A model generated the notes under the pieces. The model was not told where the DNA came from and did not search any database. It worked only from the letters and a program-made list of their open reading frames with translations. Position numbers and translations under genes: made by a program. Of a stretch of 64,000 nucleotides of DNA, positions 1 to 10,869 are shown piece by piece (within the stretch, counting starts at the first letter, position 1; each line of letters opens with the position of its first letter). This DNA comes from Siphonodentalium dalli (Eukaryota; Mollusca; Scaphopoda; Gadilida; Siphonodentaliidae), in assembly GCA_032622095.1 (NCBI GenBank), contig CP136068.1, forward strand, positions 47,672,443 to 47,736,442, given 5' to 3'.

Positions 1-2926
1 GTTTTACAAACGGTATATTGTATCGGCGGTATAACGTTGACGGTATGATACCGTTGGTTTTCCGTTATTACAGTGTGTGTTCGCAACTAAAGATTACCTC
101 GGGTAATAGGAAATTGCTCCCTCAAAGTTGTTGCCGCTATTGACGTTGGCAGGACCTAATAGTCCGAACATGTACAAAACATCCATAGAACGCAGTCACG
201 AGATTATAAGACAAATTGAAATATATGGTAACTCGTTTAGTCACCCTCCAACCAACAAAAGCTAATAGTTGAACTGCAGATCAACACACTAGAGTCAATG
301 TTTGAAGGAATTTGACATCGAACATTGCAACCACTCTGGAACATATATATATATATATATAACACTCACCACCCCAATGAAGTGTTGCCAATTCACAGCA
401 TAGTGTCATTGGGCTCGGCGTGTGGCGTTAAGTTCGGGCTTGTAAGGGGTCTGATCAATATAAAATAAGTACACTGTCAGTAAAATGCCCGTCGTTTTAA
501 CGATGTCATACCGCGAAACATCACTGCCAACCTTGGACCGTTATACATACGGTCAGGCTGTAGCATGTTCCACGGTACAAAACCGTTAAAGTAGCAGGCA
601 GACTGTAACCAGTAACTGTCAGACCTTTGTATTTTTTACGGTTCAATGCCGTTTAAGTAATATCAAGACAATACTAGTAATGGTATTTGTAATGGGTCAA
701 CACCAATGTTTTGCTCTTAATTTGCTAATTTACCATAGAATTAGCCAAGTTCCCGTGGTAACAAAATGATTTCCCGGTAGGTATTACGATTCATGTTTTA
801 GGATTGTTGAAATGAGTATTATTCGTAACATATTAGTTCTTATATTACGAGCATAGTTTTTATGAATCTTAAATCCTCAATGCATATAGTAACAGAAAAT
901 ACTTATGAAACTTTGAACGTTGAAGATAATCAAATTTGTTATTTACCTCGTGGAGTTTAATGCGGAAAAGGCTGTGCGCGCGTGACGTGTTAAACTTTCA
1001 CTGTCTACTGTATACATAATGGCTGTAAATAAAACACGATAGCAGCTGAAAAGCCGACCCATCAGTTACGAGCAATACTAATGTCAACCATTCTAAAAGA
1101 TATAAATCGGGCAAGCCCTTTTAAGACATACAGGAATAAAGCTACATGTATCACAGTTAAAACTCAAATTTATGTACATGTAAAAGTAAAATATCTTAAT
1201 AGCATACATGTCCTTTTTGTTAACATGTAAGGCGTGAAATTGTTTTTAATTTTTGATTGTGAAATATACTCAACAATCACCAACAGATTAGTGGTCTGTG
1301 CCCCATGTTCCTACATTGTTTTAACAGGTGAATGTGTACATCGCGACAATATATCAGTAACATTCACAGCTAGTTGGGATTGAAACCTTCATGACAATAG
1401 CAGATCCCGTGATAATTGTGCGAGATGACTTGGTGACAACGTTCTCCTATAGTCGCACATCTTTAAATGAAATTTGATAGCACAATGCATCCAACTGTGT
1501 ATAGTGAATTAGTATCACGACATGTTGTATCCATATCAGTGAGTCAGCCAACGATTGTACGATAAGAACATTCTAAACAATATTGGACTACCGGTCTGTA
1601 AATTGTTGTAATAACTGTGCGATAACATGGCGATTGACGACAATTTATCATATCCACAAGTTTCAATGAAAATTGATGAACATTGGATGAACCGATCCAT
1701 GTAATTGTAATAGTTGGAATTGGAATACTTGGAATTGTATAGCTTTGTGATCATCCGTCTCTGAGCGGCGTCAGTTCGTTTGTTACAGTTGTTGTTGTTG
1801 TTGTTGACATCGACGCTCTTGCGTATATCCTCTTGATTGGCTTTAAAACAATCAGAACACTGTCAACTGGGAGTGGATTTAGCATATCAAGTTCAAAAGC
1901 TGACAAAACTGTCAACATTCTAATAGCTTAAGTTAAGCTATGATGTTGTTGTTGATATTATTGTCACTAGTGGTTGACATCGAAGCTCTATAGAATTATT
2001 CTAGTGCTTGCTTCTTCTTGTGTCAGAAATGTATCTGTGTTTTGATAGTCACAGCACTGTCCATTTCAACATCAGCTCTGAGTCGAATGAAGACAAGCCA
2101 GGGCCAACTGCTCCGTCTCATCGAAGACGAACTGGAACACAACCCAGCAGTCAAAATTTAGCGAGAAATGTCAATGATTAAGCCGGTTTTCGAAGATTTA
2201 GAACCTGTCTGTTTCATGCAGTAATCTCAGTGAGACAGCCTTAATATTAGTCCACCACTATATAGCTCACATTTTCACCAAAGAACAGTTTTACAGCGGC
2301 CACGATCAGATTTGACAGAATGACAAAACAAGAATTCGTGAGTGATAAATCACCGGTAGCTGAGAATAACGTAATTTAATTACGGACGCAAGACAAGCCG
2401 GGTATCGGAATGCGTTGCACACAATGAACATACCCGATCATTGCACTGAATAAAGACAATTAATAAATATAAATTAAATATCAACAAAGTGATATTCAGT
2501 CGTTGCCGTATATAATTTGGTCGCCGATAAAGATGCTGTTGAAATTTGACGGGATGAACTTGGAATCACGAACAATGTTATAACTTGGACCATTTTCAGG
2601 TATAGGACCGTCGTATAACTCAGTTACAGTCATTTGTTTACACCTGCCATTTATGTCAAATATAAACAATTCGTTATGTGACCTATTCCAAAGATAATGG
2701 TTCAGCATAAATGTGCAATACAGTACCTTCTACCTCACAGGTTGGCCAAAGTGCTGGGAATTGTGCATTGCTAACAAAGATAAGATACATTTTAAGGCTT
2801 AGGTAAACTATATATATGTGGAACGTTTAATAGTAATACGTTTATTCTCTGATCAAAAGATCTTGAGATACAAGTAGAAGATATATACAAAAGATTGAGA
2901 ATGTTGTAGTATATGTACCCATCATC
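1..2926. other. 5' flank or upstream intron, no gene recognised
   Basis: AT-rich sequence with an (AT)n run at 342-361 and a (TTG)n run near 1786-1806. No exon of the receptor could be placed here with confidence, although its upstream Ig and signal-peptide exons may lie here or further left. A short open - strand segment is listed separately. Confidence 0.5.
2496..2708 (-). CDS. Unrecognised short C-terminal coding-like segment
   Basis: Seventy codons on the - strand ending in a stop. They read like real protein (NELFIFDINGRCKQM..., ending FIGDQIIYGND) with no low-complexity bias. No family is recognised. It lies about 220 bp beyond the 3' end of the LINE simple-sequence tail and could be a last exon, a pseudogene scrap or chance. 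An in-frame stop lies 19-21 bases upstream of the first ATG, with possible AG acceptors around it. Confidence 0.2.
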   Translation of the reverse strand: MLNHYLWNRSHNELFIFDINGRCKQMTVTELYDGPIPENGPSYNIVRDSKFIPSNFNSIFIGDQIIYGND

Positions 2927-3120
2927 ATCATTATCAACATCATGGTAGTCGTTTTCGTCGTCTTCGTCGTCCAGACATCATCACCGTAACCTCGTCATCA
3001 GTATCACCGTCTTCGTTGTCATCACGTTATCGTCTTCGTCTACTCGTCGTCACAATCGCCAGTATCATTATCATCATTATCTCCAACAACAACAACAACA
3101 ACAACAACCACAGCAACAAC
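2927..3120. repeat. Trinucleotide simple-sequence tract (GAY/GTT) at LINE 3' end
   Basis: Impure runs of CATCAT, TCGTCGTC and ACAACAACA on the + strand. They read as GAT/GAC- and TTG-rich on the - strand, directly after the LINE 3' region. This is most simply the degenerate simple-sequence tail of the - strand LINE. Confidence 0.6.
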
Positions 3121-3246
3121 AAACTGCATATTATTCAATATAATTTAACTTAAGGTTTATCAGTCGGATGAATGAACATAGTCTGCGCAGGCAATCCACA
3201 TCTTCCAAATTCAGAATGTCATCTAACATATCAATAGTTGCATGTT

Positions 3247-3837
3247 CTATGCTGGTATATTTGTTAGGCAAGAAGCGATGTCTGGCATCACAGCGCATTC
3301 TAATAAATATTGCAGTTCATCTCCGATATGTCTTTTAGTGCACAGCGGACATAGTCTATGGAATAAGTTGGTGTCATTACATCGACTTTTCTCTATTAGC
3401 AAGCGATGATTACAAGTACGGAATTTACAAGGAGTTATTACGTTCCTAGTATCCAAATGGTCCAAGTATTTTTCGAAATGTATATCATGTTTGAATATTT
3501 TATAAGTACTGCCTCGACAAGAGTTTTCAATGTTCGATAACCAGATGCCACGGAATTGACTATTCAGACTACATTTAAAATAAAGTGACATTTGTTCTGA
3601 GCAAGTGATATATCCCACATTTAACAGTTGAATCTGTCCAGATTTTGTCAGAATATCTTTCACGTTCTCTATCCATTTGAACTTTACGGGCACAGCTTCA
3701 CAAACCTTAAGGGCCAATTGATACAAAATATCACATAATCGACCTTGGTTCATATTCATAACTTTTATCCAGTATTTCACAATTCGCAGGTTGACTGTGT
3801 ACTCTATTGGCAGTCTGCCGCTCTCACCATATAACAT
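3247..3837 (-). pseudogene. LINE ORF2 C-terminal Cys/His domain
   Basis: A 196-codon open segment after the RT thumb (LYGESGRLPIEYTVNLRIVKYW...) ends in NHRLLIEKSRC, HRLCPLC and IGDELQYLLEC. The pattern HRLCPLC...LLEC is the usual C-terminal tail of CR1/Jockey-type ORF2 proteins. This is the longest undamaged part of the element. Confidence 0.8.
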
Positions 3838-3886
3838 ATAATTTTGGGTGGATGATTTAAGATGGAGAACATATTTCAGAAATTTT

Positions 3887-5416
3887 CTATGGATTTTTCA
3901 AAAATCTCATTATTTCCTGGCCCCCACAACAGTACAACATAATCGGTAAAACTTGTGCATCAAACAATTCGAACATGTTTTTAACTGATACACAGTGAAT
4001 TCTCGACTGAGAAATGATAGAATACATTGCTTTATTTGCTTTATTTGCCAGAGTCTTATTTGCAGTACTGTATGAACCTGATTTAGTATGTACAATACCA
4101 AGATAGTTAAAATTCTTTACTACTTCAATTTCTATACCGTTATATAAAAATGCTCTATTCTTTGGCAAGCTTTTTTTGGATATCAACAGTATTTTCGTTT
4201 TCTCGATATTGACATGCAATTTCCATTTTTTGCAATACCTGTGAAAACTGTTCAGTGCATTCTGCAATTTTAATGGCGTTTCAGTCATGAGAACGGTGTC
4301 GTCTGCGTACAAAATAATGAATAATTTGACGTACATCTTCAAGTAAGTATCAATATCTCGTGACATTTTAATTAGTCCTCCACCACCTTCTGACTAGAGA
4401 AAATCTTCTAGATCGTTCAGATAAAGCGAGATAGGTTCACCTTGTCTTACCCCAGATAAGCATGGGAAACAATCGGATGTTTGATCGCCCAATCTAACTT
4501 TCGACTTAATGTTAGTGTACATGTTTTTTTTAAATTGTGAGCAATTTACCATTTATGTTAATACTCGAAAGTTTGTACCAAAGTCCATGTCTCCATACCT
4601 TGTCGAATGCTTTCTCGAAGTCTATAAAAGCGCAATACAAATTCCTATTGAACGCCTTTGTGATTTCCGATAATAAGTGTAAAACAAACATGTTATCAGT
4701 CGTGGAGTAGCCTTTTCTGAAACCTGGCTGGTTCTCATGGATAACTTCATTTTCTTCAATATAAGAATATAATCTATTTGATAAAATCTTTGTAAATAGT
4801 TTCCCTAAGCAGCTCAAAGGGGTAATGAGTCTATAATTCTTTGGATTTCCCTTATCACCTTTATTCTTATAAAGCGGGATGATAGTTCCGATACCCCATA
4901 TCTCTGGAACACAACCTGATTCAAAAACTAAATTAAATGTATTACAATAAATATCTATGAGGGCATCAGAGGATGCCTTGATATATTCATTGAGACTTCC
5001 ATCTTCGCCTGGGGATTTCTTATTTTTTAAACTCGTAATAGCGGTCGTTACTTCTTCTCAAGTTATCGGTCTATTTAATTGATCGTTCGTATTGATTACC
5101 TCATTGTTCATATATAAGTCTCCAGTAATTGTTTCAGAATTTAGTACTCGAAAATGTTCTTCCCGTGAATATATTTTTATTACGTTGTGCGTGTTTTTAT
5201 CTTGTTTATTAAGTATGGACCAAAATTTTCTCGAATTTTATTTTTTAAGTTCGAAATTTCAATCGTGATATTTTCTCTATGCAATGTTATTGCATTGTCC
5301 ATTGCGTGTTTGTATTTAATAGACATTTCGCGTACAATTCGTCGTGTGCTGTCGTTTTGCTGTTGCTTATGACATCACACGGCTTTACGATATTCTGTGC
5401 GCACTTTGTGGCATAT
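3887..5416 (-). pseudogene. LINE reverse transcriptase
   Basis: Conserved RT blocks appear in order across frames: SLKNKKSPGEDGSLNEYI near 5000, IIPLYKNKGD...NPKNYRLITPL near 4850, NQPGFRKGYSTTDN and AFIDFEKAFDKVW near 4600-4720, SGVRQGEP near 4440, and LYADDTVLM with the catalytic YADD near 4300. Stops and frameshifts interrupt it. The thumb (NFNYLGIVHTKSGS) follows. Confidence 0.9.
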
Positions 5417-6475
5417 TTAATTAAACCAAGGTTTATTTTCATTTCTTCGTTTTTTTGGCTTTCTAATGTTATGCCCAAATGTGTCGTACGACGACTTAAT
5501 GAGTATATGAGATATCCTGCCAACTATTTCATTTACTTGTATATGACTAGCGGTAGAGGGGGGACAACTATTTAACAAACATCGCTGTTCAGAAATTTCT
5601 ACCGGGTCCATGTTCCATATATACTCAGTTGATTTTGAGGAATCCCATTTAGGGGTAGAAATATTATAAAATTTGTCCTCTCGTTTATCAGTAGGGGTAT
5701 TTATATGCACTGATATTTTGGTTGAGATACGTTTGTGTACATCTGAGAATAATTTATTTGTCTCACCAACTGCGAAATCTAAGATCAGAGGCAATGAATT
5801 TAAAGAACAATTCATGTAGTCCACAACGGAGAGGTCGCGACAAGTATAAGTTCCTATTTCTCGGTCAGTTCCTAATCGTCCGTTTAAAATTACTAGTTTA
5901 TTGTTATGACAAACAGTCAGTAATTCGCGACCAAAATTATTAGTCACTCTGTCCATACTATGTCTCTTTGGGGGTAGACCACACTCCTCGAGCACTGCTT
6001 CGGTAGTCATATCACTGTAGTATGTAACAATATAATTTTCTTCATCGGGAATGTAGTCTAAATTCTGAGACGTACGAGCATTAAAATCACCAGTTATAAA
6101 AATGTTATCATACAGTTCCCTTGTCTGCAATATATCCCCATCAAGATCACTAATTGCTGAATTTGATGAATATTTAGTACCTTCTGGAGGGACATAGACT
6201 TCTCCCAAAATAATTTTAATATCGTGCTGACATATTTGCAACTAATGAATGTATGGACAATTTGTATGCAATATGCGCGTTGATGCATCTAGTTCAGAAT
6301 TTACGCCAATAATAATACCGCCAGATTTGACACGCGACAGTTTTGTTCGATTTTTCATATGCAAAATAAAGCCCGGAAGAAAAAGTTGGTCACAATCATC
6401 TGTCTTTGTCTCTGACAGGCAGAGAATATCGTGATTCAGACACCATTCTTGGAATTCATGATCAGGGTAATTCAA
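5417..6475 (-). pseudogene. LINE APE-type endonuclease
   Basis: Two overlapping frames cover the domain: LNYPDHEFQEW, ILCLSETKTDD and KSGGIIIGV in 6242-6475, then VYVPPEG, IFITGDFNART, NGRLGTD with SVVDY, and LFSDVHKRIS in 5417-6241. These are the catalytic GDFN, SxxDY and SD(V)H motifs. The frame breaks near 6245, and a deletion removed a few codons after LALNV. Confidence 0.88.
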
Positions 6476-7574
6476 ACATTTAAAGCTAGTACTGTAATGT
6501 CATGATCACCATCACTATTTTCAAAATCATCATCATAATCACTACCATTATCCACAACTAAATCATCATCACCATCATCTTCATCGTCATCACCATCACA
6601 ATCACCACCACCACCACCATCACCATCATCATCATCATCATCATCATCATCATTATCATCACTTTCTCCTATGAATTGGGTGCACTCGGTGTGCCCCTTT
6701 AAAGACCTTGATATAATTGGTAGAAATGCGACATTGTTTGGTAAATTTAAAATTCGATCCCTGGTATCGTTATAAATATTATATTCGTCATCTAAATGGC
6801 ATGTCGGTAAGCATGTATGTAAAGAGCGTCCGCTAGCTCCATCGGATATTTTAAAATTGATCGCATCATCGAGCATCTTTCACGAATGAGCACTCTGTTG
6901 GTGTGCGTATTCTGAGTTACGGTCTCTTAAGAAATGAGTGACATCGTCGCGTTCATTGGAGTGTTCATTAGTGTATGCCGGAATACAACCACCTGACAAA
7001 TAAGGGACCTCATCGCATCACTTCGGTTAACATTAGTTCCGGTGTGTAAATCATATGGTAAAGCTGCTAAATAATCGGACCAAGGGCGATCATCGAAACC
7101 TACACAAGCAGTTCCGTTATTATCAAGTCCGTAACAACCTCGCGGCACACATTGTGATTTCAGCGTTTGATTGGTAATCGTCATACTTTTTACAAATGCG
7201 TCGTTGCGGCTTTGTCGAGTATTGTGTAACAGAGACGGTCATTTTGTATTTCTCCCCACTCTTTGCCCACGAATACATTGAACACAATCATTTATCAATG
7301 CGCAATCGTGTATGACACAGTGATCATCACTCAAGTCACCACTTCTATCACTAACTGTATAACAATTGGGGGTGTTATTAACAAATACGTGTTGCGCTAA
7401 TTCCGTATCACCACGCAGACGGGCTGAGTGACCACGTGTCCCATGGACAGGTGTTTGTAAACAGTCATGGCTTAGAAAACACGTGGGTTCAAGTTGTGAA
7501 TTGTTAATATTTTCAGTAGGGGTTTGCGATGCATTAACTTGGAGTTCTATAATATGTTGACCATGGTACGTCAT
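6472..7574 (-). pseudogene. LINE ORF2 N-terminal region with poly-Asp tract
   Basis: Three open stretches (7239-7574, 6927-7184, 6472-6876) precede the endonuclease. They are Cys-rich (SHDCLQTP, SQCVPRGCYG) and separated by stops. The last contains a long Asp run encoded by a (GAT)n expansion at about 6600-6660. It then ends DITVLALNV, the canonical start of an APE endonuclease. The expansion looks secondary. Confidence 0.6.
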
Positions 7575-7732
7575 TTTATTTTGTAATTGGTCAAATGATT
7601 GCTCAATTGCAATTATAATTTGATCAGAATCGACATGATTGGCGAATTTATGATTGTGTGCATGTATTTACGAGTTTCGAGAAGAAAATAAATTGGAGGG
7701 TGAGGGGTTGTTTACATGTGGGTAATGTGTTT

Positions 7733-8454
7733 TCATTTTGGCGTTTTATCATCACGCACCCTCCTGAGTGGGTTTCCCATTGGTTCACAGTCATCGTCAT
7801 CTGGGATATATCTGTTTAGAACATCAGATAACTTCTCGGATCCCTTGGGGCTGAAGTGAACATCAGAGCTGTCGCTTTCCTTAAACAAAGTTTTCACAAT
7901 ATTTCCATCCTTCGTGAACATGGGATCATTGTCAACGAAAGTGTGTTTATTGTATTTGTCGCAGAATATACTGATGTGAGCGTTTACGTCAGCAGCAGCA
8001 GAATTATTTCTTGGTGGTATGCTGCACATAGCTATATTGGCATTGGCAAATGTCTCAGAGAGTTTCTGGTAAGCTAGATGAAACCACATGATGATTCGCG
8101 AAACACTAGCATTGGTATTTGTCAAGTCATTTGTTCCCAGATGAAGAGTGATGTGAACGATTTTGTCAGTATCAACGTCACGGTATGACTTGGCCTTCCC
8201 ATCAGCTTATCAATTTGTTCATATCAGGCTCCAGATATGTGCAGCACCCGACCATTCGCCCTGTCAATCTTAATATATCTGCAGTTACTTGCACCGAATA
8301 TCAAAGTATCGATAATAGGCGGGCGTGTTTCGTTTCTGTCACTCTGTTTGTCCGATGTTTGTTTTGGCTTTGTCTCGTGAACCTGATTTGTGTTTTTGAG
8401 ATTGGTGGGCGGAGCCTGTGGTTTATTCACATTATCATCGGTCGAATTATTCAT
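7733..8454 (-). pseudogene. LINE ORF1: SGNH/GDSL esterase domain
   Basis: Block I is at about 8290 as LIFGASNCRYI, where Ser is kept but the usual GDS aspartate is Ala. Block III HLGTNDLTN is near 8120-8150. Block V SSDVHFSPKG is near 7845 with the DxxH dyad. Frame changes occur around 8165-8225. The spacing of the three blocks matches the esterase domain carried by CR1 and ZfL2-type LINEs. Confidence 0.8.
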
Positions 8455-9199
8455 GAAGTTGGCACGTCTGTCATCAGAATATCGCGAGATTGTTGTTGCT
8501 GTGGGCAGGGATTGTCAGATGCCAGCATTGCAGCACACGTTACTGAACCTGTCTTGTGTCCTTCACCTTTGCATTTACGGCAAACTACTTGATTAGTGCA
8601 CTGTCTAGTGGTATTTGAGTTCTGAAGGCAATTTCCACACCTACGATTGGCTGATTTCCTCTCTTCACAAATAACTGTGGGAACGTGTGGGTTCTCACAA
8701 TACGTGCAATGTATCTGGGTCATGTCGGAGAATACACCCAATGCATAGCCATACACATGAAAAGTATTTGGAATTTCGGTACAGTCTTTTATTTGTATAA
8801 ATCTGGTACCATTGTCGATTGAATATTGCCTGACTTTTCCATTTCTTACTGTTCCATTTACCACATCGCCATACTGGGTAAGCTGCTCAACGATGGCGGA
8901 ATCAGCCAATTCAAATTGGGCGTCTGTAATGGTGACCACAGTGACTTTGTTTTCTACATCAAATGGCCTGACACAGTTTCCAAAAAAATTCAGTCCCATT
9001 TCCATGAGATCAGATTTTGTTTCACTATTACCCACGGTGATGAAACAGTTCTCCATAGTAATTTGAATTGCTTGCACGTTGTCCAACTGAATAATTCGTT
9101 CTCAACACTCCGAGCTACTTCCGTCTCGTTAATCCGTCCGAACATTCTAGTGTCGAAGCCAACTGTCAAATCGCGGTTTAATTTGAAATCCATTGTCAT
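8451..9199 (-). pseudogene. LINE ORF1: nucleic-acid-binding protein with zinc knuckles
   Basis: The reading frame opens at 9199 (MTMDFKLNRDLT), shifts frame near 9085 and continues to 8451. The middle resembles an RNA-binding fold (VTVVTITDAQFELADSAIV). The C-terminal part has Cys/His arrays CTYC, RRCGNC and CRKCKGEGH of the zinc-knuckle type. The stop codon overlaps the ATG of the esterase segment as ATGA. That is either a remnant of stop-restart coupling or a frameshift. Confidence 0.75.
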
Positions 9200-9667
9200 T
9201 GTGAATACAACTGGTATTTAGAATAACTTGGAATAACTATCACAGTAACAACTTCATATAGAGAGTCCAGAATAATATTCAAATAGGTAAATTAGATCGT
9301 AATATCCACCGGAGAAATCAAATATCGCGTTTAGTCGCCATCTTAACCGGAAGTTTAACCGACTAGAACAACAACTCTTTAGTTGGGGTAGCAATTCCTA
9401 GGATTTGTATTTGCATTATGGAGTCACTATAAGTCTATTTATTATAATAAACTCGCTTGGTGTATTGTTCAATACCATTCGGAAATGTTCACATAATAAG
9501 TTCGTGAGTCATAGGGCGTTTGTTGAACTTATTACCTAAACTATTCCCACAAAAGAATAGAACTACTTCTGCACTTGATCAGTCGTCGGATTTCATTACC
9601 TGAAAATTCACCAGATAATAATAGGTTATTATAATGTTTTAATACGAGAATTTGACCATATTTGCAG

Positions 9668-9813
9668 TGCGGGGACAAAAACAATATCATTGGATTGGTA
9701 CAGCATGAGACAGACCCTCTACACCCGCAGCACTGCCTTATCTCTTGAGGGCCAGTTTACATGCCGGGCAACCAATGCAAACGGGGCCAGGGAAGTTTCA
9801 TTTGCAATAACAG
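9668..9813 (+). CDS. RTK exon A: C-terminal half of an Ig domain
   Basis: The acceptor is ATATTTGCAG and the donor CAG|GTAAGT. The exon enters in phase 2 and leaves in phase 1. The peptide has the Ig core Trp (LDWYS), an F-strand cysteine in GQFTCRATNANG and the G-strand ending FAITG. The distance from Trp to Cys is only about 22 residues, shorter than a normal Ig domain, so strands D/E are abbreviated or part of the domain is missing. Its N-terminal partner exon, which should end in phase 2 like exon F, was not found upstream. A LINE occupies about 3085-9360 just upstream. Confidence 0.8.
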
Positions 9814-9929
9814 GTAAGTTGAAATAATTTGTTTTTCAATTCGTGCCAGATGGATCACACCACACCATGCTGTGTCATTGCCATCTAAACATTTTGATTG
9901 GACCAAACTCAACATAGGAAAGCACAGTT

Positions 9930-10112
9930 CGTCTCATTGTATGGTTTGGTTTTGTTTATCGGTATATATTGTCTGGTCAGTATCTCTGCGGTACCTTGAC
10001 ATTGTTCGATATACGAATGGACGTCTCATTGTATGGTATGGTTTCGTTTATCGGTATATATTGTCTGGTCAGTATCTATGCGGTACCTTGACATTGTTCG
10101 ATATACGAATGG
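9930..10112. repeat. 92-bp tandem duplication
   Basis: Two adjacent copies beginning CGTCTCATTGTATGGT (9930-10021 and 10022-10112), differing at only a few positions. Recent local duplication within the intron. Confidence 0.93.
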
Positions 10113-10677
10113 GCGATAGACCGCGAAAATGGTTAATGTCGTTGATTAGGCCCATTGTTTTTGCTGAAAATATATGATGCGTTGTGCATCATTTTATCTT
10201 GAGAATTACACTTTGAACCATGTTTAAGGTGTGGTTCTTGTTGGCAACAAGACCAATTGGACGTCCTCGAATAATTATAATTTCACAAAACAAGTAAATC
10301 ACCAGCATGTTATATTGTTACGCTATATATGTGTCAGAACTTTAATTTATATTTTTGTTACATGATTTAACATCATACCACATATATTACAATGCATAAT
10401 AAACAGCCATAAATATTTCGGCCCAACACTTTTGTATACAGTCAATGACCATTTATTCAACTTGTCACTGTGTTAAAGGTAGCGTCCGTATTACATATTT
10501 AAGATATGGACCTGTTCTCATTCTAATTTTTCATCGATCGACAGGCATGACATGTACATTTTCAAGCGCTTACATACACTTTATGTGTGGCTTTCCTCTT
10601 AAATGTGAATAGTTTTGAACTTTCAAGAGAAATAAAGTCATCTCATAATCTTCAATGTATGCTACATCTACCATGGA

Positions 10678-10869
10678 CATACAGTAATGCTCTAATTAAT
10701 CGACTTCTTAACCACAGCAGAATTATGGGTAACTTTTCAGGATTTAGTCGGAAATATGGCTTTTTGCCATTCATCAATGGCAACGAGCCATATTTCCGAC
10801 TAAATCCTGAAAAGTTACCAATAATGCTGCTGTGGTTAAGAAGTCGATTAATTAGAGCATTACAGTATG
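10678..10869. repeat. 190-bp hairpin (MITE-like)
   Basis: Arms of about 80 bp (10678-10760 and 10787-10869) are inverted copies with a few mismatches. The outer ends are CATACAGTAATGC / GCATTACAGTATG. The loop is itself a small hairpin (TTGCCATT...AATGGCAA). No target-site duplication was identified with certainty. Confidence 0.88.

Larger units (their letters stand above)
3085..9360 (-). mobile_element. Near full-length, decayed CR1-type LINE with esterase ORF1
   Basis: Read on the - strand, the order is a 5' leader with AAGATGGCGACT (9336-9354 region), ORF1 with CCHC knuckles, an SGNH esterase domain, a Cys-rich ORF2 N-terminus, an APE endonuclease, a reverse transcriptase and a C-terminal Cys/His region. 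Frameshifts and stops interrupt nearly every module, so it is dead. An esterase in ORF1 followed by APE and RT is characteristic of the CR1/L2 group. The 5' boundary is inferred from the leader and the 3' boundary from the simple-sequence tail. It lies antisense to the receptor gene, immediately upstream of exon A. Confidence 0.88.

Noticed and set aside
8812-9221. Overlapping + strand open frames of up to 131 codons
   Set aside because: They are antisense shadows of the LINE ORF1 zinc-knuckle region, which has clear motifs on the - strand.
1-9360. Upstream receptor exons (signal peptide, first Ig half)
   Set aside because: Several AG...GT intervals were tried, for example around 151-235, but none gave a convincing Ig strand pattern with the required phase-2 donor.
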